Assembly (NCBI GenBank): GCA_900551885.1
Contig: URXS01000035.1
Coordinates: forward strand, 1-16,960
DNA: 16,960 nt
Direction: 5' to 3'
Source: an uncultured Oscillibacter sp.
GTDB lineage: Bacteria; Bacillota; Clostridia; Oscillospirales; Oscillospiraceae
Shown: positions 6,505-12,892 of the stretch, in pieces
How positions within the stretch are numbered: position 1 is the stretch's first letter
Layout: every line of letters begins with the position of its first letter
Notes under the pieces: model-generated
Told to the model about the DNA's origin: nothing
Databases searched by the model: none
What the model saw: only the letters and a program-made list of their open reading frames with translations
Position numbers and translations under genes: made by a program

Positions 6505-7215
6505 ATGAACGCCCAGGAAATTATTGATTATATTGCCAATTCTGAGAAAAAGACCCCGGTGAAGGTCTACGTCAACACCACCGCCCCTGTGGACTTCGGT
6601 ACCGCCAAGGTCTTCGGCTCCACCAACGCCCAGGGCGGCGGCAGCTACGTGGTCTTCGGCGACTGGGGAGAACTGGGCCCCATTCTGGAGGCCAACGCCG
6701 GCAAGATCACCGACAGTGTGGTGGAAAACGACCGCCGCAACTCCGGCGTGCCCCTGCTGGACCTGAAGGGCGTCAAGGCCCGCATCGAGCCCGGCGCCAT
6801 CATCCGGGAGAAGGTGGAGATCGGCGAGGGCGCCGTTATCATGATGGGCGCCGTCATCAACATCGGTGCTGTCATCGGCAAGGGCACCATGATCGATATG
6901 GGTACCGTCCTGGGCGGCCGGGCCATGGTGGGTGACCACTGCCACATCGGCGCCGGTACCGTGCTGGCCGGTGTGGTGGAGCCTGCCTCCGCCACCCCTG
7001 TGGTCATTGAGGACGACGTGGTCATCGGCGCCAACGCCGTGGTGATCGAAGGAATCCGGGTCGGCAAGGGCGCCGTGGTGGCCGCCGGCGCGGTCGTCAT
7101 CGATGACGTGCCCCCCGGAGCTGTCGTGGCCGGCAGTCCCGCCCGGATCGTGAAGATGAAGGACGAGAAGACCGAGGGCAAGACCGCCCTGGTGGATGCC
7201 TTGCGGAAACTGTGA
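6505..7215 (+). CDS. dapH: Tetrahydrodipicolinate N-acetyltransferase
   Basis: A 236-aa left-handed beta-helix acyltransferase, the same length as B. subtilis DapH (YkuQ) and closely similar along its length as I recall it (for example TPVKVYV, VVENDRRNS, LDLKGVKARIEPGAIIR, GAGTVLAGVVEP). Hexapeptide repeats fill about residues 90-190. It acetylates tetrahydrodipicolinate with acetyl-CoA and so commits this organism to the acetyl branch, not the succinyl or dehydrogenase branch. ATG 6505 sits 5 bp after GGAGAG. The GTG at 6499 would overlap the ribosome site. It is the last gene of the operon, 2 bp after dapB, and ends at a terminator. Confidence 0.95.
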   Translation: MNAQEIIDYIANSEKKTPVKVYVNTTAPVDFGTAKVFGSTNAQGGGSYVVFGDWGELGPILEANAGKITDSVVENDRRNSGVPLLDLKGVKARIEPGAIIREKVEIGEGAVIMMGAVINIGAVIGKGTMIDMGTVLGGRAMVGDHCHIGAGTVLAGVVEPASATPVVIEDDVVIGANAVVIEGIRVGKGAVVAAGAVVIDDVPPGAVVAGSPARIVKMKDEKTEGKTALVDALRKL

Positions 7216-7220
7216 AAATT

Positions 7221-7258
7221 GCAAAAACCGTCCCGCCGAAAGGTGGGGCGGTTTTTGC
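7221..7258 (+). terminator. Terminator of the dapABH operon
   Basis: A 17-bp stem with two G-U pairs (7221-7237 with 7242-7258) and a GAAA tetraloop. The right arm ends GGTTTTTGC. It lies 6 bp after the dapH stop. Confidence 0.85.
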
Positions 7259-7311
7259 AGTTTAACCAATTTTTTCAGGGGAATTTTGGCGGAAAGCGTT
7301 TGCGTTTTCGA

Positions 7312-7340
7312 TTGCCTCGGCTGGGAAATTGTGCTATCTT
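7312..7340 (+). promoter_or_regulatory. Promoter of the MBL-fold gene
   Basis: -35 TTGCCT (7312-7317), 17-bp spacer, -10 TATCTT (7335-7340), 44 bp before the start codon. Confidence 0.6.
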
Positions 7341-7383
7341 AGTACCAACCATTTAAAATTGAACAGCAGGAGGGGGCCTGGGG

Positions 7384-8334
7384 ATGCTGGCACTGGATTT
7401 CATCAACGTGGGCAACGGCGACTCCATTCTGATTCGGGAAATGGAGGGGAATCGGCACAAGTTCGCCATGATGGTGGACTGCGGCCACGACTGCCTGGTG
7501 CGGGACGACCACCCGCCTCTGGAGGACGACCGCTCCTGCCGTATTTACGCCGGGGACTTCCTGCGAAAAGAGGGGGTCACGAAACTGGACCTGCTGGTGC
7601 TGACCCACTTCCACCGGGACCACATCGGCGGCCTTGGCCGGGTGCTGGACGCGGCAGAGGTGGACGAGCTGGTTTGCACCTATCTGCCCCCGCTGGAGGC
7701 GCCGCCCCTGGAGCCTGACCGGGACATGTCTCTGCCCCGGGCCGCCCGGAATCTGATGCGCTGTGTGGAGATATACGCCTCCGCCCTGCGGAGCCATCCG
7801 GGGCAGGTGAAACGGGTAACCGTGCTGCCGGGTGACCGGATGGGGCACCGCCGGCTGACAGAGGATTTGTCCATGGACATTCTCTTTGGCGAACCCGCCC
7901 TGTATCCCCGGCAGAAGGTGGTCTATGACAGCGCCTTCCAGGGTGTGCAGGATGGTTACGACCTGATCCACTGGGGCAAGTCCATGAACGTGTCCAGCCT
8001 GCGCCAGCGGCTGTACTACCACGGGAAGGAAATCGTCCTGGGCGGCGACGCCTACGCCCACATGTGGGAGACTGCCAGCGCCACCCCCTGTGACATCCTG
8101 AAGGTACCTCACCACGCCTCCCTGTCCTCCACCACCCGGAAGCTGCTGCATCTGCTGCATCCAAAGATTGCAGTGGTCTGCGTGGCTGCGGGGCGCCCCG
8201 ACGAGCGGCCCCATCCCTACATCGTCTCCCTGCTGAAAGAGGAGGTGCCGGAGGTGTACTTCACCGATGCGGTGTCCATCCCCGGCCTGGTGGAGCCGGT
8301 CTACCACACCTCCGTCCATCTGGAAGTGGAATAA
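7384..8334 (+). CDS. ComEC-like metallo-beta-lactamase-fold hydrolase, stand-alone
   Basis: A 316-aa metallo-beta-lactamase-fold protein of the ComEC/Rec2 C-terminal type. The opening strand FINVGNGDSILI is followed by the metal motif THFHRDH at 74-80, LGGDAYAHMWE with metal Asp222, and the ComEC hallmark DILKVPHHASLSS (His243-His244). It lacks the transmembrane channel and N-terminal domain of a real ComEC and has no signal peptide, so it is a cytoplasmic hydrolase, perhaps a nuclease or phosphodiesterase. The second motif has Asp-His, as expected for an active enzyme. The start has AGGAGGGGG 7 bp upstream. It is monocistronic with its own promoter and terminator. Substrate unknown. Confidence 0.88.
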   Translation: MLALDFINVGNGDSILIREMEGNRHKFAMMVDCGHDCLVRDDHPPLEDDRSCRIYAGDFLRKEGVTKLDLLVLTHFHRDHIGGLGRVLDAAEVDELVCTYLPPLEAPPLEPDRDMSLPRAARNLMRCVEIYASALRSHPGQVKRVTVLPGDRMGHRRLTEDLSMDILFGEPALYPRQKVVYDSAFQGVQDGYDLIHWGKSMNVSSLRQRLYYHGKEIVLGGDAYAHMWETASATPCDILKVPHHASLSSTTRKLLHLLHPKIAVVCVAAGRPDERPHPYIVSLLKEEVPEVYFTDAVSIPGLVEPVYHTSVHLEVE

Positions 8335-8342
8335 AAACACAT

Positions 8343-8368
8343 AAGGCCGCCCACTGGGCGGCCTTTTT
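8343..8368 (+). terminator. Terminator after the MBL-fold gene
   Basis: AAGGCCGCCC (8343-8352) pairs with 8356-8365 around an ACT loop and runs into a T tract (8364-8368). Confidence 0.88.
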
Positions 8369-8413
8369 AGCCCCGGTAGGGGCACATTCTGAATCAAACA
8401 GGAGGAGATCACC

Positions 8414-9433
8414 ATGGATACCCTGCGTATTGGTATCGTGGGCCTTGGCCGCCTGGGCCGGGTCCATGCAGAGAATATCGCCTGCAAAATCCCCGGTGCC
8501 CGGCTGGTGGCCGCCTGCACCACCCGCTTGGAGACCCTGGAATACGCCCGGGAACTGGGTGTGACGGCCCTGTATACAGATTTCAACCAGATGCTCTCAG
8601 AGGCAGAGATGGATGCCGTGGCGGTGATCTCCACCTCCTCAGAGCACTGCTGGCAAATCGAAGCTGCCCTGGACGCCGGGAAGCACGTCTTCTCGGAAAA
8701 GCCGCTGGGGGTGGACTTGGACCAGTGCCTCCAGGCCCAGGCGGCTGTGGAGCGGCACCCGGAGCTGACCTTCATGCTGGGCTTCATGCGGCGGTATGAC
8801 CCCTCCTACGCCTACGCCAAACGGCAGGTGGAGGCGGGAGTCATCGGCATACCCTATCTGGTGAAGGCCACCGGCCTGGACCCGGAGGCGGTGGTGGAGG
8901 ACGCCATCCGCTTCTGCAAAAACTCCGGCGGTATCTTTCTGGACGCCGCCATTCACGATATCGACCTGATGCGCTGGTTCCTGGGCAGTGAGGCAGCGGA
9001 GGTCTACGCCCTGGGTGCCACCTTCAAGCACCCGGAGTTCCGGCAGGCAGGAGACGACGAGACGGGTCTGGCGGTATTCAAATTTGAAAACGGCGCCATG
9101 GGCACGGTCCATGTGGGCCGCACCTGCCCCTATGGCTACCATGTGGAGACGGAGATCGTGGGCACGGAGGGCACGCTGCGGATCTCCGCCGTGCCGGAGA
9201 AGAACCTGGCCCGGGTGTACGGCCCCGGCGGCATTCGGGCCGAGTGTGTGACCTCCTTCCCGGAGCGGTTCCGGGAGGCGTACCTGCTGGAGATGCAGGA
9301 GTTTGTAGACTGCGTGCGCACCGGCCGCAAGCCCGGCACCACCGTCTATGACGGCGTCCGCTCCACTGCCGTGGGCTACGCCACCACCGAGGCCTGGCGG
9401 ACCGGCCGGCCGGTAACAATCCATCTGCCCTGA
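8414..9433 (+). CDS. Gfo/Idh/MocA oxidoreductase, inositol 2-dehydrogenase-like
   Basis: A 339-aa NAD(P)-dependent sugar/polyol dehydrogenase. The N-terminal Rossmann motif GLGRLGRVHAENI starts near residue 10, the catalytic-domain EKP (Lys96) follows, and the Asp177/His181 pair lies in GGIFLDAAIHDIDLMRW. GFMRRYDPSYA and the Asp-His spacing are typical of myo-inositol 2-dehydrogenases (IolG), which oxidise inositol to 2-keto-inositol. No other iol gene is near, so a different cyclitol or sugar is possible. ATG 8414 has GGAGGAG 6 bp upstream. No clear promoter of its own is seen in the 45 bp after the previous terminator. It is followed at once by the scar region 9434-9680. Confidence 0.88.
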   Translation: MDTLRIGIVGLGRLGRVHAENIACKIPGARLVAACTTRLETLEYARELGVTALYTDFNQMLSEAEMDAVAVISTSSEHCWQIEAALDAGKHVFSEKPLGVDLDQCLQAQAAVERHPELTFMLGFMRRYDPSYAYAKRQVEAGVIGIPYLVKATGLDPEAVVEDAIRFCKNSGGIFLDAAIHDIDLMRWFLGSEAAEVYALGATFKHPEFRQAGDDETGLAVFKFENGAMGTVHVGRTCPYGYHVETEIVGTEGTLRISAVPEKNLARVYGPGGIRAECVTSFPERFREAYLLEMQEFVDCVRTGRKPGTTVYDGVRSTAVGYATTEAWRTGRPVTIHLP

Positions 9434-9571
9434 GGAAAAAGCCGTTCCCCTGCGCGGATCTCTGGCCAGTCGGCATCCGGCGGCAAAAGCCCGGGAGAAC
9501 GAGTGTTTTTTGACTGTAGCGGTGCATGGAGGAAATCGGATAAAAGCTTCCATCCGGGAAAAACTGCGTTT

Positions 9572-9609
9572 ATAGAAATAACCACACCGAAAGGTGTGGT
9601 TATTTCTAT
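9572..9609 (-). terminator. Hairpin, likely terminator of the lost minus-strand tRNA
   Basis: AGAAATAACCACACC pairs perfectly with 9593-9607 around a GAAA (minus strand TTTC) loop, extended by two A-T pairs. Read on the minus strand it comes immediately after the CCA end of the tRNA-like sequence, where a tRNA terminator belongs. The T-rich 3' arm (GGTTATTTCTATA) substitutes for a separate T tract. Confidence 0.6.
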
Positions 9610-9655
9610 GGTGGACTCGAAGGAATTCGAATCCTGGACCTTCTGGGATGCAAGG
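9609..9655 (-). pseudogene. tRNA-like 3' half (relic or att-type sequence)
   Basis: On the minus strand the bases read as variable loop AGGTC, T-arm CAGGA-TTCGAAT-TCCTT, acceptor strand CGAGTCC, A and CCA, in the exact order and spacing of a tRNA 3' end. The T-loop TTCGAAT is canonical, but the stem has a mismatch at its base and an A-T instead of the conserved G53-C61. The anticodon stem only partly forms. No matching 5' half (GGACTCG, D-arm) exists upstream. It begins about at the anticodon loop and stops at the junction with citrate synthase sequence, so it cannot make a tRNA. The amino acid identity cannot be assigned. Confidence 0.5.
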
Positions 9656-9680
9656 GCAAAATTCAAACTTTTTCCGACAA

Positions 9681-10754
9681 TTTATAGAGGAGGCGGCGTA
9701 TCTGCTGCTGTTCGGAGAGCTGCCCACGGCAGGTCAGTTTCAGGACTTCTGCGGTCAACTGGCCTCCTACCGGACGCTGCCCACCAACTTCTTCCGGGAC
9801 GTGATTATGAAGGCGCCCCCCAAGGATCTGATGAACACCATGCAGCGGGGCATTCTGACGTTGTTCTGCTATGACGACAAGCCCAATGATATCTCCCTGG
9901 AGAACGTGCTGCGCCAGAGCCTGCAACTCATGAGCAACATGCCGGTGCTGGCCATCTACGCCTATCAGGCCTGGCGGTACAGCAATGGGGAAAGCCTCTT
10001 CATCCATGTGCCCAAGCCCGAACTCAGCACCGCGGAGAACTTCCTGCGGATGCTGCGGGAGGACCGCAGCTACACGGAGCTGGAAGCCCGGACACTGGAC
10101 GTGGCTCTGGTGCTCCACGCCGACAACGGCGGCGGCAACAACTCCACCTTCACCAACCATGTGGTCACCTCCTCCGGCACCGACACCTACTCCGCCATTG
10201 CCGCGGCCATGGCGTCGCTGAAGGGTCCCCGCCACGGCGGCGCCAACAGCAAAGTCATGGCCATGATGGACGACATCAAGGAGAACGTCCGGGATTGGAA
10301 TGACGATGACTGCGTGGCCGATTACCTGACCCGGATGCTGAACAAGGAGGCCTTTGATCGCAGCGGACTGATCTACGGCCTGGGCCACGCCGTGTACACC
10401 AAGACCGACCCCCGGTGCGAGGTATTCCGCAACTACGTGACCCACCTGGCGGAGGAAAAGGGCCGCCAGGCGGAGCTGGCCCTGTACGGCAACGTGGAGC
10501 GGATCGGCAAGAAGCTGCTGATGGAGCGGCAGCACAAGTCCGTTCTGTCCACCAACATCGACTTTTACAGTGGCTTCGTCTATGAGATGCTGGGCTTGCC
10601 CATGGAGCTGTACACACCGCTGTTCGCCGTGGCCCGTATCGCCGGCTGGAGCGCCCACCGGATGGAGGAGCTGTCTGTGGGCGGCAAGCTGATCCGGCCC
10701 CGTTACGAGTGCGTGGAGGAGCACCGTTCCTATACGCCCATGGAAAACCGCTGA
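9681..10754 (+). pseudogene. gltA: Citrate synthase, 5'-truncated
   Basis: From FIEEAAYLLLFGELPT onward this matches clostridial citrate synthase through to its natural C-terminus (RSYTPMENR), about 358 codons. The catalytic residues are present: His in VLHADNGGGNNS and GLGHAVYTKTDPR, Asp in NIDFYSGFVYEMLG, and the PRHGGAN loop. Complete clostridial homologues are about 440-450 aa, so roughly the first 90-100 residues are gone. Codons 9594-9680 are open by chance (MWLFLWWTRRNS...) and run through the hairpin and tRNA relic, so they are not native. No promoter or ribosome site serves an internal ATG (9648 or 9810). Either a true pseudogene formed by deletion or an assembly chimera. If intact elsewhere, it would make citrate from oxaloacetate and acetyl-CoA. 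Confidence 0.8.
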
Positions 10755-10761
10755 GCGTTTT

Positions 10762-10794
10762 CCCCTCCCCGCCGGCAGTGCTGGCGGGGAGGGG
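10762..10794 (+). terminator. Hairpin after citrate synthase
   Basis: CCCCTCCCCGCC (10762-10773) pairs with 10783-10794, a 12-bp very GC-rich stem extended by two weaker pairs. The T6 tract (10805-10810) is 10 bases beyond the stem, so termination may be imperfect. It lies 7 bp after the stop codon. Confidence 0.65.
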
Positions 10795-10832
10795 AGCGGG
10801 GAAATTTTTTCGGGAAAAAGGAAAATTTAAGG

Positions 10833-10861
10833 TTGACATCCGGTTTGGTTCTGGCTATAAT
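10833..10861 (+). promoter_or_regulatory. Perfect-consensus promoter of the tRNA-Leu genes
   Basis: TTGACA (10833-10838), 17-bp spacer, TATAAT (10856-10861). Both hexamers are exact consensus, as expected for stable RNA genes. The first tRNA starts 34 bp downstream. Confidence 0.93.
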
Positions 10862-10895
10862 AATCAAGCAGTCTTTTTTAGGGGATGCGAAATTT

Positions 10896-10981
10896 GCGGC
10901 TGTGCTGGAACTGGTAGACAGGCCAGCTTGAGGTGCTGGTGTCGAATCGACGTGTGGGTTCAAATCCCGTCAGCCGCACCA
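10896..10981 (+). tRNA. tRNA-Leu(GAG)
   Basis: Acceptor arms GCGGCTG and CAGCCGC close the molecule, with discriminator A and encoded CCA. The anticodon arm CCAGC-TTGAGGT-GCTGG gives anticodon GAG, which reads CUU/CUC leucine codons. The long variable arm (class II) and T-arm TGGG-TTCAAAT-CCC fit tRNA-Leu. It is co-transcribed with the next tRNA, 32 bp downstream. Confidence 0.95.
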
Positions 10982-11013
10982 GTCCGTTTCCCGGACGGTC
11001 AATCCGATCATAT

Positions 11014-11101
11014 GCGCGAGTGGTGGAATTGGCAGACTCGCTAGATTCAGGTTCTAGTGTCCATTACGGACGTGCGGGTTCAAGTCCCGCCTCGCGCACC
11101 A
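11014..11101 (+). tRNA. tRNA-Leu(CAG)
   Basis: Acceptor arms GCGCGAG and CTCGCGC, encoded CCA. The anticodon arm CTAGA-TTCAGGT-TCTAG gives anticodon CAG, reading CUG. It has the long variable arm typical of tRNA-Leu and T-arm CGGG-TTCAAGT-CCCG. It ends directly at an intrinsic terminator. Confidence 0.95.
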
Positions 11102-11103
11102 TC

Positions 11104-11142
11104 GTCGGAGCAAGCTTTTGTATCGCTTGCTCCGACTTTTTT
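11104..11142 (+). terminator. Terminator of the tRNA-Leu pair
   Basis: GTCGGAGCAAGC (11104-11115) pairs perfectly with GCTTGCTCCGAC (11125-11136), followed by T6. It begins 3 bp after the CCA end. Confidence 0.95.
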
Positions 11143-11181
11143 ACAAAAGGCAGAGCGCGCTCACACCGCTGCTCCTCCTCT

Positions 11182-11223
11182 CCAAATCGAACCCGCTTCG
11201 CTGGGCTTTGATTTGGTTTTCTT
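11182..11223 (+). terminator. Imperfect hairpin with T-rich tail downstream of the tRNAs
   Basis: CCAAATCGAACCC (11182-11194) pairs imperfectly with GGGCTTTGATTTGG (11203-11216) around a GCTTCGCT loop, followed by TTTTCTTT. It looks like a weak or decayed terminator in the 160-bp spacer that otherwise holds only the tRNA relic. Confidence 0.4.
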
Positions 11224-11230
11224 TGACGGA

Positions 11231-11264
11231 AACCGCAAGTTCTGCATCGCCACTCGCACCATCA
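11231..11264 (+). pseudogene. Decayed 3' end of a third tRNA-Leu
   Basis: The bases end in CACTCGC-A-CCA, the acceptor strand and CCA of a typical GCGAGTG-type tRNA-Leu. They are preceded by a damaged T-arm (GCAAGTTCTGCATCGC, compare a normal G-rich stem with TTCRANT loop). From CGCACCA on, the 18-base run into the downstream hairpin (CGCACCATCATCGGAGCA) differs by one base from the end of tRNA-Leu(CAG), exactly 160 bp earlier. No body or anticodon remains. Likely remnant of a duplicated tRNA-terminator unit. Confidence 0.5.
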
Positions 11265-11297
11265 TCGGAGCAGGGAACCCCCTGCTCTGATTTTTTT
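11265..11297 (+). terminator. Terminator behind the tRNA relic
   Basis: TCGGAGCAGGG (11265-11275) pairs with 11280-11290 (one G-U) around an AACC loop, followed by T7. It insulates the bil-type operon promoter, which starts 12 bp downstream, from tRNA transcription. Confidence 0.88.
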
Positions 11298-11306
11298 ATG
11301 ATTTTT

Positions 11307-11351
11307 ACTTGACTTTATCAAGTAACTCGTGTATACTTGACTAAGTCAAGA
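11307..11351. promoter_or_regulatory. MarR-type twin operators
   Basis: Two 17-bp imperfect-to-perfect palindromes share ACTTGACT at the left and TCAAG at the right: ACTTGACTTTATCAAGT (11307-11323) and ACTTGACTAAGTCAAGA (11335-11351). Their centres are 28 bp apart. The first covers the -35, the second overlaps the -10 and transcript start. MarR dimers usually bind such 16-20 bp palindromes and repress their own operon. Confidence 0.75.
11309..11337 (+). promoter_or_regulatory. Promoter of the bilQRS-type operon
   Basis: -35 TTGACT (11309-11314), 17-bp spacer, -10 TATACT (11332-11337), both within or beside the two operators. AAGGAG follows at 11354. Confidence 0.85.
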
Positions 11352-11369
11352 AAAAGGAGTGACTGTTTC

Positions 11370-11792
11370 ATGTTCCAGACCCTGGCCTACTACGCCACTG
11401 TGTTTCATCGCAGCTTTACAGCCTATACCACCCAGCAGCTCCAGAAGCTGGGACTGAACTTTGGGTCCCTGTTCCCGGTGATCTACGTAGGCAAGCACCC
11501 GGACTGCACCCAGGCGGAGCTGACGGCGGCCCTGGGGCTGGATTGGGGCTACTCCCAGCGCTGCGTCACCAAGCTGGTGGAGGAGGGCTTCCTCACCCGG
11601 GAGAAGTCCGGCCGGGCATACCACCTGGCTCTGAGTCCCAAGGGGCAGCAGGCCTTCCAGGTGAGCCACCAGGTCTTTTTCGACTGGGACAAACAGGCTC
11701 TGGCCGCCCTGGATGAATCAGAGCGGGAACAGCTCTTCACCCTCCTGGCAAAAGTTATGAAGAAAGAAGCGACTTCCACATGTACGAAATGA
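11370..11792 (+). CDS. bilQ: MarR-family regulator of the bilirubin-reductase-type operon
   Basis: A 140-aa winged-helix MarR/SlyA-like repressor. N-terminal and C-terminal helices for dimerisation flank a winged helix at about 45-90 (TQAELTAALGLDWGYSQRCVTKLVEEGFLTREKS). ATG 11370 is preceded by AAGGAG with a 10-bp gap. The TTG at 11337 lies inside the promoter and is rejected. The gene leads an operon with an OYE-like reductase and a flavodoxin, and its stop codon lies inside the reductase start region. The gene order MarR-reductase-flavodoxin is that of bilQ-bilR-bilS. It probably represses its own promoter through the two palindromes and may release on binding bilirubin or another flat aromatic ligand; the ligand is inference. 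Confidence 0.85.
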   Translation: MFQTLAYYATVFHRSFTAYTTQQLQKLGLNFGSLFPVIYVGKHPDCTQAELTAALGLDWGYSQRCVTKLVEEGFLTREKSGRAYHLALSPKGQQAFQVSHQVFFDWDKQALAALDESEREQLFTLLAKVMKKEATSTCTK

Positions 11793-12892
11793 TCAACAGC
11801 CCCCTGAATTACGGCGAGCTGACCTTAAAAAACCGGATCATCTTTGCGCCCACCAGCTTGGGGCTCCCTCAGGAGGAGCTGATGGAACGTTTGAAGAAGA
11901 TCGCCGCCGGAGGCTGCGCCATGATCATCATCGGCGACGTGCCGGTGTTGCCCCACGGCTTCGGCCCCTCCCTGTACAGCAAGAAGGGCTTTTCCTTCTA
12001 CAAGGCCCTGGCCGACACCGTCCACGCCTATGGGTGTAAGCTGTGCGCCCAGCTCCACCAGTCCGACTCCAATCTCAAGGGCATGGTGAAATACATCCCC
12101 GGCGTGCTCACCAAGCGGATCTCCATGGAGGAGCTGCGGCCCCTGCTGAACCAGCAGGTTGGCCCCTATATCACCGGCCTGCCGGAGGAGAAGGTCAGGG
12201 AGATCACCGACGCCTTCGGCAGAGCGGCGGAGCTGGCCATCCAGGCGGGCTTTGACATGGTCCAGGTCCACGGAGACCGGATGTGCGGCAGCTTCAGCTC
12301 CTCCCTCTTCAACCACCGCACCGACCGCTACGGCGGCAGCCCCGAAAACCGGGCCCGTTTCGCCGTGGAAGCGGTGTCCGCCATCCGCCGCCGTCTGCCC
12401 AATGTGCCCATCGACTACAAGCTGGCCGTGCGCCAGGAGAATCCCCACTACGGCAACGCCGGGGTGCTGGAGGAGGAATTGCCCATCTTTGTGCCCTTGC
12501 TGGAACAGGCGGGAGTCACCAGCTTCCATGTGACCCTGGCTGACCACGGGGAGCTCACCGATACCATCCCTCCCAAAAACCACCCGGAATTCGGAGCGGA
12601 GGGCTGCTTTCTGAAGTTCTGCGACCAGGTGCGCCAGCTCACCAAGCTGCCGATCTGCGGGGTAGGAGGTCTTACCGACCCGGACTTTGTGGAGGAGCAG
12701 CTCCGCTCCGGGCGAATCGACTGCGCCGCCATGAGCCGGCAGCTCATCGCCGACCCGGACTGGCCCAGCAAGGTCTGCTCCGGCCAGGTGGGAAACATTC
12801 ACCGCTGTGTCCGCTGCAACAAGAAGTGCCTGGGAGGCATGATGGCCCACCAGGGCGTCCACTGTATTTATGAGAAGGAGGAAACGAAATGA
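11780..12892 (+). CDS. bilR: OYE-like FMN/4Fe-4S reductase, probable bilirubin reductase
   Basis: A 370-aa Old Yellow Enzyme-type protein: an FMN TIM barrel (residues ~5-330: LTLKNRIIFAP, QLHQSDS, FNHRTDRYGGSPENRARF, CGVGGL, MSRQLIADPDWPSK) and a 4Fe-4S motif Cys343-x2-Cys346-x3-Cys350-x11-Cys362 as in 2,4-dienoyl-CoA reductases. It ends there, lacking their C-terminal FAD/NAD(P)H half. In place of the usual HGAHGYL it has HGDRMCG. H164-G165-D166-R167 coincides with the HGDR motif and D166/R167 numbering I recall for BilR, the gut enzyme reducing bilirubin to urobilinogen. ATG 11780 overlaps bilQ by 13 bases. ATG 11789 (ATGA overlap) is an alternative, but the numbering match favours 11780. 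The flavodoxin behind it likely supplies electrons. Family certain; bilirubin as substrate well supported but untested. Confidence 0.87.
   Translation: MYEMINSPLNYGELTLKNRIIFAPTSLGLPQEELMERLKKIAAGGCAMIIIGDVPVLPHGFGPSLYSKKGFSFYKALADTVHAYGCKLCAQLHQSDSNLKGMVKYIPGVLTKRISMEELRPLLNQQVGPYITGLPEEKVREITDAFGRAAELAIQAGFDMVQVHGDRMCGSFSSSLFNHRTDRYGGSPENRARFAVEAVSAIRRRLPNVPIDYKLAVRQENPHYGNAGVLEEELPIFVPLLEQAGVTSFHVTLADHGELTDTIPPKNHPEFGAEGCFLKFCDQVRQLTKLPICGVGGLTDPDFVEEQLRSGRIDCAAMSRQLIADPDWPSKVCSGQVGNIHRCVRCNKKCLGGMMAHQGVHCIYEKEETK

Larger units (their letters stand above)
9434..9680. other. Non-coding scar region between the oxidoreductase and truncated citrate synthase
   Basis: This stretch has no supportable gene. 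9434-9570 shows no similarity I can name and no terminator right after the oxidoreductase stop. It then holds the hairpin 9572-9609, a minus-strand tRNA-like 3' half (9609-9655), and about 25 AT-rich bases (9656-9680) of unknown origin that lead straight into the middle of a citrate synthase reading frame. The missing first ~90-100 codons of citrate synthase are not found here in any frame. The whole arrangement looks like a recombination or assembly junction. Confidence 0.6.

Noticed and set aside
7339..8787. Minus-strand open frame of 482 codons across the MBL gene and the oxidoreductase start
   Set aside because: It crosses an intrinsic terminator and two recognised plus-strand genes, and its composition is that of a GC-rich shadow frame.
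9594..9680. Annotated-looking N-terminus of citrate synthase (MWLFLWW...)
   Set aside because: These codons are the hairpin arm and tRNA-like sequence read by chance; they do not resemble any citrate synthase N-terminus.
9503..9874. 123-codon frame starting in the scar region
   Set aside because: It crosses the tRNA relic and runs out of frame into citrate synthase; no homology or ribosome site.
9663..10724. Minus-strand open frame of 353 codons opposite citrate synthase
   Set aside because: A His/Gly/Val-rich shadow of a conserved gene; no ribosome site.
11825..12862. Minus-strand open frame of 345 codons opposite the reductase
   Set aside because: The plus strand carries intact FMN-barrel and Fe-S motifs; the antisense frame has none.
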